A program made the translations under genes and the position numbers. 64,000 nt of DNA from Spiractinospora alimapuensis (GTDB lineage: Bacteria; Actinomycetota; Actinomycetes; Streptosporangiales; Streptosporangiaceae). Every line of letters begins with the position of its first letter. The first letter of the stretch is position 1. Location of the stretch: positions 5,542,010 to 5,606,009 of the forward strand of contig NZ_CP072467.1 in NCBI RefSeq assembly GCF_018437505.1, in the 5' to 3' direction. The notes below the pieces were generated by a model. The model saw only the letters and a program-made list of their open reading frames with translations, did no database searches and was not told the DNA's origin. Shown here one piece after another: positions 30,177-43,925 of this stretch.

Positions 30177-30206
30177 GTCATCGAGAGGTCGGAGAGGAGC
30201 GCGGCA

Positions 30207-30314
30207 ATGGGATCCACCCTCGCGTCCAGTGTGTTGTGGGTGCTCGTGATCGCTGCCCTGGGCTACGGAGTCGTCATGACGGCGATCCAGGCCGCGGCAC
30301 TGTTCACGGCGTAA
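30207..30314 (+). CDS. 35-residue single-span peptide, putative MFS transporter small subunit
   Basis: ATG 30207 to TAA 30312-30314 encodes 35 residues: a short polar start (MGSTLASS) and one hydrophobic helix (VLWVLVIAALGYGVVMTAI), ending QAAALFTA. GGAGAGGAG lies about eight bases upstream, an excellent SD. Small peptides of this size accompany OFA-type transporters in other actinobacteria and have been called MFS transporter small subunits; that it associates with the transporter is inference from position and hydrophobicity. A strong terminator follows. Confidence 0.7.
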   Translation: MGSTLASSVLWVLVIAALGYGVVMTAIQAAALFTA

Positions 30315-30491
30315 CCGGAGGAGGCCTCGGTCGCCGGGCCGCTGGGATCGCGGTGTGTGGCGCGCCCACCCCGCGATCGTCCGGGTGGTCGGCGGCAGGG
30401 GCCTCTCCATCGCGGCCAGGAATCAGGACGCCCGCCCCGCGAAGAGAGCGGGACAAGGCGCGACCTGACGACGGTCGCGGGCGATCCGAGA

Positions 30492-30532
30492 CACTGAGGG
30501 GCCCTGGGGGTGATCCCCAGGGCCCCTCAGTG
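30492..30532. terminator. Bidirectional terminator between transporter unit and fdhF-like gene
   Basis: CACTGAGGGGCCCTGGGG (30492-30509), loop GTGAT, CCCCAGGGCCCCTCAGTG (30515-30532): a perfect 18-bp stem between convergent units. The surrounding 275 bases contain no other gene. Confidence 0.85.
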
Positions 30533-30589
30533 CTTGGGCCTGTCGATGGTCGTCCCCCACCGGCGAGGTGGGGATCCGGACCGGTCGCG

Positions 30590-32842
30590 TCAGCCGGTCG
30601 CCGACTCCAGTCGAATGATGACGGACTTCGAGGTCGGCGTATTGCTGCCCTCGGCCGTGCTGTCCAGCGGAACCAGGGCGTTGGTCTCGGGGAAGTACGC
30701 CGCCGCGCACGACCGCGCCGTCGGGTAGGCGACGACGCGGAAGTTGTCCGCCCGGCGCTCGCCCGCGACCAGGTCGACCATGTCGCCGTCGGCGAAGCCG
30801 AGCTTCGCGAGGTCGTCGGGACTCACGAAGACGACCCGTCGGCCCTGTTTGATGCCCCGGTAGCGGTCGTCCAGTCCGTAGATGGTGGTGTTGTACTGGT
30901 CGTGGGAGCGCAGGGTCTGCAGGATCAGCTCGTCCTCCTCCACGTTCAGCACGTGGAGGGGGTTGACGGTGAAGTTGGCGGCGCCGGTGGATGTGGTGAA
31001 CCGGCGCTCGTCACGCGGCGGGTGGGGGAGGACGAAGCCCTCCTCCGCGCGCGCGTTGAAGTCGTCGAAGCCGGGAATGACCCGCTCGATGCTGTCACGG
31101 ATCAGGGAGTAGTCGCCCTCGAAGTCGCTCCACGGGGCGCTGTCCTCGCCGAGGACCGCGCGCGCCATTCGGCACACGATCGCGATCTCGCTCAGCAGGT
31201 GGTCCGACGCGGGAGCCAGGCGCCCGCGGGACGCGTGCACGACCGACATGGAGTCCTCGACCGTCACGTACTGCGGTCCGGTGGCCTGGACGTCGGTCTC
31301 GGTACGTCCCAGCGTGGGGAGGATCAACGCCTGGCGGCCGGTGACGCCGTGTGACCGGTTCGGTTTCGTCGAGATCTGCACGGTGAGTTCGCACCCGCGC
31401 AGCGCGGCCTCGGTGACGGCGGTGTCGGGAGTGGCCGAGACGAAGTTGCCGCCCATCGCGATGAAGACCTTCGCCTTGTCGTCCCGCATCGCGGCGATGG
31501 AGTCGACGACGTCGTACCCGTGCTCCCGCGGCGGTTCGAAGGAGAACTCGGCGCCGAGCGCGTCCAGGAACTCGCTCTTGGGCTTCTCGTAGATGCCCAT
31601 CGTGCGGTCGCCCTGCACGTTGCTGTGGCCACGGACCGGGCAGACCCCCGCTCCGGGCCGGCCGATGTTGCCGCGCAGGAGGAGGAAGTTCACGATCTCG
31701 CGAATGGTGGGTACCGAGTTGCGGTGCTGCGTGAGGCCCATGGCCCAGCACACGATGATGCGCTCGGAGTTGGTGACGAGCTCCAGGAGGGCGTCGATCT
31801 CCTCCCTGTCCAGGCCGGTGGCGTGGAGTACCTGGTCCCAGTCCAGTGTCGCGAGGTGCTCGCGATACGCCTCGTATCCGGCGGTGTGGGAGTCCACGAA
31901 CTCCTGGTCGACGGCGCCGGCCTCGACCAGCAGGGTGTTGAGCGCCTGGAAGAGCGCGAGGTCACCGTTGAGGCGGATCTGGAGGAACTGGTCGGTGAGG
32001 GTGGTGCCCTTCCCGACCACACCCGACGGCTTCTGGGGGTTCTTGAACCGGGTCATCCCCGCCTCGGGCAGCGGGTTCACCGTGACGATCTTGGCGCCGC
32101 GCTTCTTGGCGGCTTCCAGGGTGGACAGCATCCGGGGGTGGTTGGTGCCCGGGTTCTGTCCGACCACGAAGATCAGGTCGGCCTGTTCCAGGTCGTCGAC
32201 GCTGACGCTCCCCTTGCCGACGCCGATGGTCTCGGTGAGGGCCACGCCGCTGGATTCGTGGCACATGTTCGAACAGTCCGGCAGGTTGTTCGTGCCGGCC
32301 ATCCGGACGAACAACTGGTAGAGGTAGGCCGCTTCGTTGCTGGTCCGGCCCGAGGTGTAGAAGACGGCCTCGTCGGGGGAGGCGAGGTTCCCCAGTTCCC
32401 GCGCGATGACCGTGAAGGCCTCGTCCCAGGCGATGGGTTCGTAGTGGTCGCTGTCGGCGGCCTTGTACATCGGGTGGGTGAGCCGGCCCTGCTGGCCGAG
32501 CCAGTAGTCGCTGCGCTGGGCCAGGTCGCTCACGGGATGTTCGGCGAAGAACTCCGGTGTGACCCGGCGAACGGTGGCCTCCTCGGCGACCGCCTTGGCG
32601 CCGTTCTCACAGAATTCGGCGGTGTGTCGCTTGCCCGGCTCGGGCCACGCGCAGCCGGGGCAGTCGAAGCCGTCTTGCTGGTTGACTTTCAGCAGGGTCA
32701 GCATGGTCCGCTTCGGGCCCATCTGGTCCAGGCCGTGACGGAGGGACGAAACCACCGCGGGGATGCCGGCGGCGGAACTCTTGGGGGCGGACACCGACAG
32801 ATGGTCGTCGTTGACGTCTGCTTTTGGCGCGTGACGAGGCAT
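30590..32842 (-). CDS. FdhF/YdeP-family molybdopterin oxidoreductase
   Basis: A 750-residue molybdopterin enzyme of the FdhF/YdeP family, related to formate dehydrogenase alpha subunits. Near the N-terminus are the conserved Cys61 and Cys64 (FDCPGCAWPEPGK) and Cys80 (TAEFCENGAK). The core includes SGRTSNEAAYLYQLFVR, NMCHESSGVAL (a possible Mo-ligand Cys), VVGQNPGTNHPRML, RPGAGVCPVRGHSNVQGDRT and a C-terminal molybdopterin-binding beta domain (about 635-735). It lacks the standard FdhF 4Fe-4S CxxCxxxC motif, so formate activity is not assured. No signal peptide: cytosolic. ATG 32842 has GGGAAG about nine bases upstream. Divergent from the LysR gene. fdhD and cofactor genes are not in the window. 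Confidence 0.88.
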   Translation of the reverse strand: MPRHAPKADVNDDHLSVSAPKSSAAGIPAVVSSLRHGLDQMGPKRTMLTLLKVNQQDGFDCPGCAWPEPGKRHTAEFCENGAKAVAEEATVRRVTPEFFAEHPVSDLAQRSDYWLGQQGRLTHPMYKAADSDHYEPIAWDEAFTVIARELGNLASPDEAVFYTSGRTSNEAAYLYQLFVRMAGTNNLPDCSNMCHESSGVALTETIGVGKGSVSVDDLEQADLIFVVGQNPGTNHPRMLSTLEAAKKRGAKIVTVNPLPEAGMTRFKNPQKPSGVVGKGTTLTDQFLQIRLNGDLALFQALNTLLVEAGAVDQEFVDSHTAGYEAYREHLATLDWDQVLHATGLDREEIDALLELVTNSERIIVCWAMGLTQHRNSVPTIREIVNFLLLRGNIGRPGAGVCPVRGHSNVQGDRTMGIYEKPKSEFLDALGAEFSFEPPREHGYDVVDSIAAMRDDKAKVFIAMGGNFVSATPDTAVTEAALRGCELTVQISTKPNRSHGVTGRQALILPTLGRTETDVQATGPQYVTVEDSMSVVHASRGRLAPASDHLLSEIAIVCRMARAVLGEDSAPWSDFEGDYSLIRDSIERVIPGFDDFNARAEEGFVLPHPPRDERRFTTSTGAANFTVNPLHVLNVEEDELILQTLRSHDQYNTTIYGLDDRYRGIKQGRRVVFVSPDDLAKLGFADGDMVDLVAGERRADNFRVVAYPTARSCAAAYFPETNALVPLDSTAEGSNTPTSKSVIIRLESATG

Positions 32843-32900
32843 AATGTCAAGCTTCCCGAGAGGGACCGTGAGAGGTCAAAACGATTCCACGACTCACACC

Positions 32901-32940
32901 ATAATCGAGATGTATCAAACGCCAGGTAACCTGCGATTAT
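32901..32940. promoter_or_regulatory. Divergent fdhF-like/lysR operator region
   Basis: The 96-base divergent space holds ATAATCG (32901-32907) and its complement CGATTAT (32934-32940), whose last bases reach the LysR start codon. Such a site fits autoregulation plus activation of the divergent gene by a LysR protein. Its AT content is above that of the flanking genes. Confidence 0.4.
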
Positions 32941-33895
32941 GCTTCTGCGCCACCTTGAGTACCTCGCCGCGCTGGCTCGGGAGCGACACTTCGCTCGGGC
33001 GGCGCAGGCGTGCTTCGTCTCCCAACCAGCCCTCTCCTCGGGTATTCGCAAGCTGGAGGCCGAGTTCGGCGTGATGATCGTCCGACGGGGGAACCGGTTC
33101 ATGGGGTTCACCTCCGAAGGCGAGCGCATCGTCGAGTGGGCCCACCAGGTGCTGATCGACCGGGACCAGCTCGTCAAGGACGTCAACGCCCTGGACTCCG
33201 AGGTCTCTGGCCGGCTCAGGGTCGGCGTGATCCCGACCGCCCTGAGCACCGTCTCCATGTTGACCACGCCCTTCTGTCACACCTATCCGCGGGCGCAGGC
33301 CACGGTGGCGTCCCTGTCGTCCATCGAGATACAGCGGCAGATGCTCGACTACGAGATCGACGTGGGCATCACCTACATCGACAACGAGCCGCTGTCGGGT
33401 GTCCGTGGCGTCCCCCTCTATCGGGAGCGCTACGTCCTGCTCACCAGCGCGGCGCTGCAGTTCGCCGGCCCGGTGACCTGGCGGGAGGTCGCGGAGCTGC
33501 CGTTGTGCCTGCTGACGCCGGACATGCAGAACCGACGGATCATCAACAACACGTTCCGTGGTGTCAACGTCGAGCCCTACGCGACCATCGAGACCAACTC
33601 GGTGACGGCGCTGTGCGCCCATGTGCGGGACGGCGGGTGGGCGACGGTCATGCCGCACGCGTGGCTGCACCTGTTCGGGCAGCTCGACGGTCTGCGTGCC
33701 GTGGCCCTGCGCGACCCCGAGGTGTCCTACACCGTGGGACTCGTCGTCCCGGACCGCAAACCCGAACCACCGCTGGTGCGAGCCTTCCGCGAGCACGCGG
33801 TCAAGGTCGGGCTCCAGGAGAAGCTGGACCGCTTGCTCCACGGCGCGAGCGGCACGACGGTCCATCCGGACACCGCGAAGCCCCGCCTCTCCTAG
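32939..33895 (+). CDS. LysR-family transcriptional regulator
   Basis: A 318-residue LysR regulator. N-terminal winged helix (1-60; LEYLAALARERHFARAAQAC, VSQPALSSGIRKLEAEFG), a linker helix, and a periplasmic-binding-protein-like effector domain (about 92-300; GRLRVGVIPTALSTVSML). ATG 32939 begins MLLRHLEYL with little SD, so the mRNA may have a very short leader. Divergent from the FdhF-like gene and between it and the arg cluster; it very probably regulates the oxidoreductase and the OFA transporter. Effector unknown (formate or oxalate are guesses). Confidence 0.9.
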   Translation: MLLRHLEYLAALARERHFARAAQACFVSQPALSSGIRKLEAEFGVMIVRRGNRFMGFTSEGERIVEWAHQVLIDRDQLVKDVNALDSEVSGRLRVGVIPTALSTVSMLTTPFCHTYPRAQATVASLSSIEIQRQMLDYEIDVGITYIDNEPLSGVRGVPLYRERYVLLTSAALQFAGPVTWREVAELPLCLLTPDMQNRRIINNTFRGVNVEPYATIETNSVTALCAHVRDGGWATVMPHAWLHLFGQLDGLRAVALRDPEVSYTVGLVVPDRKPEPPLVRAFREHAVKVGLQEKLDRLLHGASGTTVHPDTAKPRLS

Positions 33896-34008
33896 CGTTT
33901 CTCCAGCGATTCCAGTTCAGCGCGTTGGTGACCTGCCCCGGGGGTGTCGCCGGTAGGGCGGTCGCGTCGGGGTCTCGTTCCCGGATCCCGCCCTCAGGGC
34001 TGATTGTT

Positions 34009-34049
34009 TATGCATTGATTTGCATATGATTTCATGCGGCTGGCATGAT
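34009..34049 (+). promoter_or_regulatory. ARG box overlapping the argJBDFR promoter
   Basis: TATGCA-N6-TGCATA (34009-34026) matches the argC operator in 17 of 18 positions. It overlaps the -35 TTGCAT (34020-34025), which with 18 bases precedes the -10 CATGAT (34044-34049). A further half-like element (ATTTCATGC) lies just downstream. Confidence 0.85.
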
Positions 34050-34108
34050 GGATCCACCGTCCGGACCGCTCGTGCGACCGGTCGGCCACCGACGCAAAGG
34101 GGTAGAAC

Positions 34109-35260
34109 GTGAGCGTGACCGCCGCGCGTGGTTTTCGGGCGGCCGGAGTGACCGCCGGTCTGAAGGACTCGAACAACAGAGACGTCGCAGTCGTCATCAA
34201 CGACGGACCGTCACGCGCCGCCGCCGGCGTCTTCACCCGCAACCGCGTCCGTGCCGCCCCCGTCCTCTGGTCGGAACAGGTGCTCGGTGGCGGTCGGGTG
34301 CGCGCGGTCGTCCTCAACTCCGGCGGAGCCAACGCCTGCACCGGGCCCGCGGGCTTCCAGGACACCCACGCCACCGCCGAGCACGCCGCGGACGCGTTGG
34401 CCGACTCCGCCTCCGAGATCGCCGTCTGCTCCACCGGACTCATCGGTGAGCGCCTGCCGATGGAGTCCCTGCTGCTGGGAGTCACCGACGCCCTGTCCTC
34501 CGCCGACGTCAGCGGAGGGCTCGCCGCGGCCGACGCGATCCGCACCACGGACACCGTCGCGAAGATCGGGTTCCGCCGCGGAGAGGGCTACAGCATCGGC
34601 GGCATGGCCAAGGGGGCCGGAATGCTCGCCCCCGGTCTCGCCACCATGCTCGTCGTGCTCACCACCGACGCCGATCTTCCCTCCGAGCGGCTGGACCACC
34701 TCCTGCGGGCGGCGACGGCGACGACGTTCGACCGGCTCGACTCCGACGGCTGCATGTCCACCAACGACACCGTCCTCCTGCTGGCCAGCGGCGCGAGTAC
34801 CGTGCGCCCAGAGGAGGAGGACTTCGCCGCGCTGCTCACCGAACTCTGCCAGGACCTGGCCGAACAGCTCCTGGCCGATGCCGAGGGAGCGTCGCACACC
34901 ATCGCGATCCAGGTGGTCGGGGCGGCGAGCGAGGACGAGGCGGTGGACGTGGGCCGTGCCGTCGCCCGCAGCGCCCTGTTCAAGACCGCCATCTACGGAC
35001 GCGACCCCAACTGGGGACGCATCGTCTCCGCCGTGGGAACCACCGACGCGCGCTTCGAACCCGACCGGATCAACGTCGCGGTCAACGGGGTGTGGGTCTG
35101 CCGCGCCGGAGCCGCGGGCGAACCCCGTGACAAGGTCGACCTCAGCGGGCGGGACGTCGACGTCACCATCGACCTGGGCGCCGGATCCCACGGCGCCACC
35201 GTCTGGACCAACGACCTGACCGTCGACTACGTCTACGAGAACTCGGCCTACAGCACATGA
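34109..35260 (+). CDS. argJ: Bifunctional ornithine acetyltransferase / N-acetylglutamate synthase
   Basis: A 383-residue ArgJ, made as a precursor that self-cleaves before a Thr nucleophile. The cleavage motif is [19 protein letters not shown] with Thr179. It recycles acetyl groups from N-acetylornithine to glutamate and may also use acetyl-CoA. GTG 34109 has AAAGGGG about seven bases upstream. First gene of argJBDFR, with ATGA overlap into argB. Confidence 0.96.
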   Translation: MSVTAARGFRAAGVTAGLKDSNNRDVAVVINDGPSRAAAGVFTRNRVRAAPVLWSEQVLGGGRVRAVVLNSGGANACTGPAGFQDTHATAEHAADALADSASEIAVCSTGLIGERLPMESLLLGVTDALSSADVSGGLAAADAIRTTDTVAKIGFRRGEGYSIGGMAKGAGMLAPGLATMLVVLTTDADLPSERLDHLLRAATATTFDRLDSDGCMSTNDTVLLLASGASTVRPEEEDFAALLTELCQDLAEQLLADAEGASHTIAIQVVGAASEDEAVDVGRAVARSALFKTAIYGRDPNWGRIVSAVGTTDARFEPDRINVAVNGVWVCRAGAAGEPRDKVDLSGRDVDVTIDLGAGSHGATVWTNDLTVDYVYENSAYST

Positions 35261-36197
35261 CGCACCCCAACCCCCACACCGACGCCCAGGAGAAGGCGGC
35301 CACCCTCATCGAGGCCCTGCCCTGGTTGAGGCGCTTCCACGGCAGGATCGTCGTCGTGAAGTACGGCGGCAACGCCATGGTCGACGAGGAGCTCCGCGTG
35401 CGGTTCGCCGAGAACATCGTGTTCCTGCGCTACGCGGGCCTGCGCCCGGTGGTCGTGCACGGCGGCGGCCCCCAGATCAACGCCCAGCTCGACCGGCTCG
35501 GTGTCGAGAGCACGTTCACCGCCGGCTTGCGGGTCACCACCCGCGAAACCCTGGACGTGGTCCGCATGGTGCTCACCGGGCAAGTGAACCGCGACATCGT
35601 CGGCCTCATCAACGCCCACGGCCCGCTGGCCGTCGGCATGTCCGGTGAGGACGCCCAGTTGCTGACCGCCGAGCGCAAGACCGCCGAGGTCGACGGTGAG
35701 ACCGTCGACATCGGCCACGTCGGCGAGGTAGTGCGCGTGGACCCCAGTGTGCTCACCACGCTGCTGGACGACGGCCGGATTCCGGTCGTCTCCAGCATCG
35801 CGCGCGCCCCCGAGGGCGTGTACAACGTGAACGCCGACACCGCCGCGGCGGCTCTCGCCGTCGGCCTGGGCGCGAGCAAGCTCATCATGCTCACCGACGT
35901 CGAGGGCCTCTTCGCCGACTACCCCCAGAACACCGACCTGATCAGCCGACTCACGGCGTCCCGGCTACGGGCGATGCTGGGCGACCTGTCCGCCGGGATG
36001 GTGCCCAAGATGGAGGCGTGCCTCCGCGCCGTCACCGGCGGCGTTCCCCAGGCGCACGTGATCGACGGCCGCGTCCCGAACTCGATGCTCCTGGAAGTGT
36101 TCACCAACCGAGGGATCGGCACGATGGTCGTCCACGACTCCGAGCAACCGGCCGGCGCCGACACGTCGGCTCCCACCTCCCCTGACCAGGAGCCGAC

Positions 36198-36201
<4 letters not shown>
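35257..36201 (+). CDS. argB: Acetylglutamate kinase
   Basis: A 314-residue amino acid kinase. [15 protein letters not shown] holds the catalytic Lys and Gly loop; [32 protein letters not shown] and [20 protein letters not shown] are family motifs. The N-terminal helix ([13 protein letters not shown]) is the one found in arginine-inhibited hexameric enzymes, so feedback inhibition is likely. Overlaps argJ (ATGA) and argD (GTGA). Confidence 0.97.
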
Positions 36202-40493
<4,292 letters not shown>

Positions 40494-40497
40494 TACC

Positions 40498-40515
40498 CCG
40501 GGACCCCTGTCCCGG
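40498..40515 (+). terminator. Candidate terminator after argH
   Basis: CCGGGAC-CCCT-GTCCCGG, a 7-bp GC stem starting two bases after the argH stop, followed by TCTGTCCGTCC. Confidence 0.45.
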
Positions 40516-41348
40516 TCTGTCCGTCCGCGTGGAGTCGCGGCGCCCTAAACGGACGGGCCGGGCGGGGCGCGCGTCGGGTCAGTACGGGCGTCCGGGGGGT
40601 CCCCGAACGCCCGCGTCCGCGGCTCCGACCGCGACTGACGGTGATCTCGTCGGGCGCGTGTTGGCGTCCGCTCGGCGAGAACGCGGGGGAGCGGTGCCGC
40701 CAGGGGTATCCATTCCGGTCCGGTGCTCTTGCCGCGCACGACAGGCGCCGTGCGTCCGCCCCGCGTCCTTCGCCACCACACGCACCGACTGACGAGCGGA
40801 ACCGCCGGCTCGCGGTCCTCGGTTCGTCGGCACCTCTCCTCTTGGCGCCGCACCGCCCCGGAGACCGACGAACGGCTCTCCCCGCCCCGTTCTTCGGGTC
40901 CGGAGGGGACCGACGGAACGAGCGGTGGCCAGGACCGAAGAGGCGCCCACTCCACGTGGCGTCCACTCCACCCGCGCCCGACGCCCACCCGGGTGGGTGA
41001 ACGTCCCCTCCGGCCAGTACGTGGCGGCGCGCACCAAGGGCTCCTCCGGCCGCCGGTGGGGTTCTTCGCGGCCCATGCCGTGGGGCGAACCAGTGAGGTC
41101 GCGGCGGCCTGTCCCAAACCCGCGAACGACTTTTCCCAAACGAGCCCGCGCGTGGAGTCGGTTGCGATAACGTCACAGCTCAGCGTGAATCCTTGGGTTC
41201 ACACCGGGTCACATCGATGGACTTCGTTGTGCCGCGGACGCGGCGACGACGGGGTCCACACCATGGCGACGACCAACGCGACCGCTCTCGGGGGGAACGG
41301 CCGCCGTCGCCAGCTCGGCACGCGAGGGGGGTAGGGCGTTCCACCGCC
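40516..41348. other. 833-base stretch without a convincing gene, upstream of the conservon
   Basis: Frames on both strands give Arg/Pro/Gly/Thr-rich, motif-free products; none has family-like sequence. It must include the cvn promoter. Candidates are GATAACGT near 41166 and an imperfect palindrome GTGAATCC-TT-GGGTTCAC at 41185-41202. Confidence 0.4.
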
Positions 41349-43925
41349 ATGATCCGTATGGGGCAGGGGCAACAGCGGGAGGAAGCCACCGGGATAAGGT
41401 CACAGCTTCGACGGATCGTACTGATCCCTGGCGTGACCTTCGTGGTGCTGTTCTGTGTGCTCAGCGGGGCCGCGCTCATTCAGGCGGTGTCGCTGAAGCT
41501 CGCAGCCGTGGACGGTCGCGCGGCGGCCGACCTTTACCAGGCGAGTACACAACTCCAGGAGGAACGACGACTCGCTCTCGTCTACCTCGGGGAGACCGAC
41601 CAAGGGAGTGACACCGAGGACGAGCCGGCGGGCGACGCGCTGCGCTCGCAGTTCGTCGCCACCGACGACTCGCTGCGTGACGTTGGGGATCGGGCCCGAG
41701 GGCTCACCAGCCGGGGGGCACCCGAGGTCCGGGAACACGCGGCGGAGTTCCTGGACGCGTTGGAGGGCCGTGACTCCCTGCGGGAGGACGTCCTCAACGG
41801 GGAACAGGACCGGCTCGGGGCGTCGAACGCCTACACCGAGCTCATCGACGCGGGCCACCGCCTCTTCGACGCGTCGGGACGCAACGTCCAGGACGCCGAG
41901 GCCGTGGCGATGGCCTCCGCGACCCAGGACGTCGTGCGGGGCCAGGAGGCCCTGGCCCAGGCGGACGCCGTGTTGTCCGGCGCGGTCGCGGCGGAGGAGT
42001 TCACGCCGCAGGAACAAGCACGGATCACCGGGCTGGTGGAACACGGCACCGCGTCTCTGGAGACCGCCTCGGGGCGGCTCACCGACGACAACGAGGAGAC
42101 GCTCACGGCCCTCGTCGAGGGAACGGACTGGCAGAACGTCCAGGCCACGACGAACGAGGTGGCGACCAACGAGCCGATCGCGACGGTCGACTCCTTCGGC
42201 GTCCCCAACTCGCCCGACAGGACCGTGCCGGTGGACATCGAACAGTGGCGTACGGACATGGACGCGGTGAGCGGCGGCCTTGTCGGCCTGGCCGAGGCGC
42301 AGTGGCGCGAGCAGCTTGACTGCGCCGACGTCGCCGGCACCAACCACCTGACCTGGTCGGTCGGCGGGGGGATCTTCTCCCTGTTCGCCGCCGCGCTCGC
42401 CTACGGCGTCGCGTCGCGCTCGTCGAAGGAACTCATCGACCGGCTGCGCCGCCTGCGTCGCGACGTCCTCGAACGTTCCGAGCGTGACCTTCCCCGGATC
42501 GTCGGCCAGCTCGAGCGGGGTGAGCGCGTGGACCCCGGCGACGACGTGCAGCCACTGGACCACGGGGAGGACGAGATCGGGGAGGTCGCCAACGCGTTCA
42601 ACGCGGCCCAACGCACCGCCGTGGCCTCCGCGGTGCGTCAGGTGGAGATCCGGGAGGGTGCCAACCGCGTGTTCCTCGCCATCGCGCACCGGAACCAGTC
42701 GCTGGTCCAGCGCCAGTTGGAGCTCCTGGACCGGATCGAACGCGACCAGGAGGACCCCGACCTGCTCAGCGACCTGTTCCAACTGGACCACCTCGCGACC
42801 CGGGGCCGCAGACACGCGGAGAACCTCATCATCCTCGGCAACGGACGACCGGGGCGGCAGTGGCGTGACCCCGTCCCGCTGACCGACGTGATCCGCGGGG
42901 CGATCTCGGAGACAGAGGAGTACGCGCGGATCAAGCTCCGCAACGTGCCGGAGGTGTCGATCGTGGGGTCGGCCGTCGGCGACGTCATCCACCTCATCGC
43001 CGAACTCGCGGAGAACGCTACGTCGTTCTCCCCGCCACACACCGTGGTTCACGTCAGCAGCGAACTCGTCCCCAAGGGACTGGTGATCGAGGTCGAGGAC
43101 CGGGGGCTGGGCATGGAGCCGGAGGACGTCGATCGCGCCAACCGCGCGTTCGCCTCCCCACCCCAGTTCGACGTGGTGGCGCCGAACAACGACTCACGAC
43201 TGGGACTGTTCGTCGTCGCCCGGCTCGCCGCCAAGCACCAAATCGCCGTTCAGCTACGCGGATCGCCCTACGGGGGGATGCGGGCCATCGTGCTGGTCCC
43301 GGCGCGCCTGGTCGCCCAGGGCCGGCCTTCGTACCCCGCCACTCCCAGAGACGGCGTACCGCGACCCCCCACCGGGCCGAACGACACCGCCACCGGGGCA
43401 CAACGACAGACGACACCCGGGACCTTCGAGCGGGAACCCGGGCGAAACACCCAGCCGGAGGGCGTGCCCTCCGCCGAGATACACACGCTCGGTGTCAGTG
43501 TTCCGAAGGACCCGTTCTCCGAACCGAACCGACGCCCATCCCCCACTGGTGGCGAGCAGCGGCCCGCGTTGCCGCGCCGGCAACGTCAGGCCAGTCTCGC
43601 GCCGCAGCTCAGGACGACGCCGACGGTGTCGGAGGGAGCGCCAGCACCGCGAACGGCGTCCGACGTCCGCCAGACGATGACGGCACTGCAGACCGGAACC
43701 CGCCGTGGACGTCAGCAGGACAGCGACCTTGTACGGCGTACGGAGGGCGAAGCGCGTCCCGACACCGCGCGACGGACGCGGTCGGGAGACAACGCCGAAC
43801 CCGCGGGGGACGCGGAGCACACCGAGAACGTGGAGCACACGGAAGGGACGGACCCGGGCACTCGACCAGTCGAGGTCGAGACCACCGAGCCGTCCGTGGG
43901 GACACGACCCGAGGAGGGTGCATGA
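41349..43925 (+). CDS. cvnA: Conservon sensor kinase-like protein CvnA (nitrate/nitrite-sensor type)
   Basis: An 858-residue membrane histidine-kinase-like protein. Helix 1 (about 22-45), an extracytoplasmic NIT-type helical sensor region (about 46-330), helix 2 (about 335-357), a HAMP-like linker, a dimerisation region (VFLAIAHRNQSLVQRQLELL) and a HATPase domain with N box ELAENATSFSPP (about 549-560), GLGMEPED and RLGLFVVARLA, then a long Pro/Thr/Arg-rich tail (about 660-858). The usual H-E-x-x-[TS]P box is absent, as in other conservon kinases. ATG 41349 is chosen since the upstream open frame is basic and not conserved. Overlaps cvnB (ATGA). Confidence 0.9.
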   Translation: MIRMGQGQQREEATGIRSQLRRIVLIPGVTFVVLFCVLSGAALIQAVSLKLAAVDGRAAADLYQASTQLQEERRLALVYLGETDQGSDTEDEPAGDALRSQFVATDDSLRDVGDRARGLTSRGAPEVREHAAEFLDALEGRDSLREDVLNGEQDRLGASNAYTELIDAGHRLFDASGRNVQDAEAVAMASATQDVVRGQEALAQADAVLSGAVAAEEFTPQEQARITGLVEHGTASLETASGRLTDDNEETLTALVEGTDWQNVQATTNEVATNEPIATVDSFGVPNSPDRTVPVDIEQWRTDMDAVSGGLVGLAEAQWREQLDCADVAGTNHLTWSVGGGIFSLFAAALAYGVASRSSKELIDRLRRLRRDVLERSERDLPRIVGQLERGERVDPGDDVQPLDHGEDEIGEVANAFNAAQRTAVASAVRQVEIREGANRVFLAIAHRNQSLVQRQLELLDRIERDQEDPDLLSDLFQLDHLATRGRRHAENLIILGNGRPGRQWRDPVPLTDVIRGAISETEEYARIKLRNVPEVSIVGSAVGDVIHLIAELAENATSFSPPHTVVHVSSELVPKGLVIEVEDRGLGMEPEDVDRANRAFASPPQFDVVAPNNDSRLGLFVVARLAAKHQIAVQLRGSPYGGMRAIVLVPARLVAQGRPSYPATPRDGVPRPPTGPNDTATGAQRQTTPGTFEREPGRNTQPEGVPSAEIHTLGVSVPKDPFSEPNRRPSPTGGEQRPALPRRQRQASLAPQLRTTPTVSEGAPAPRTASDVRQTMTALQTGTRRGRQQDSDLVRRTEGEARPDTARRTRSGDNAEPAGDAEHTENVEHTEGTDPGTRPVEVETTEPSVGTRPEEGA

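Noticed and set aside
31520-32929. A 469-codon plus-strand frame opposite the FdhF-like gene
   Set aside because: Antisense to a full-length molybdoenzyme with conserved motifs.
41193-41348. Upstream start for cvnA
   Set aside because: The extra 52 residues are Arg/Gly/His-rich and precede the normal N-terminus of the sensor; likely non-coding.
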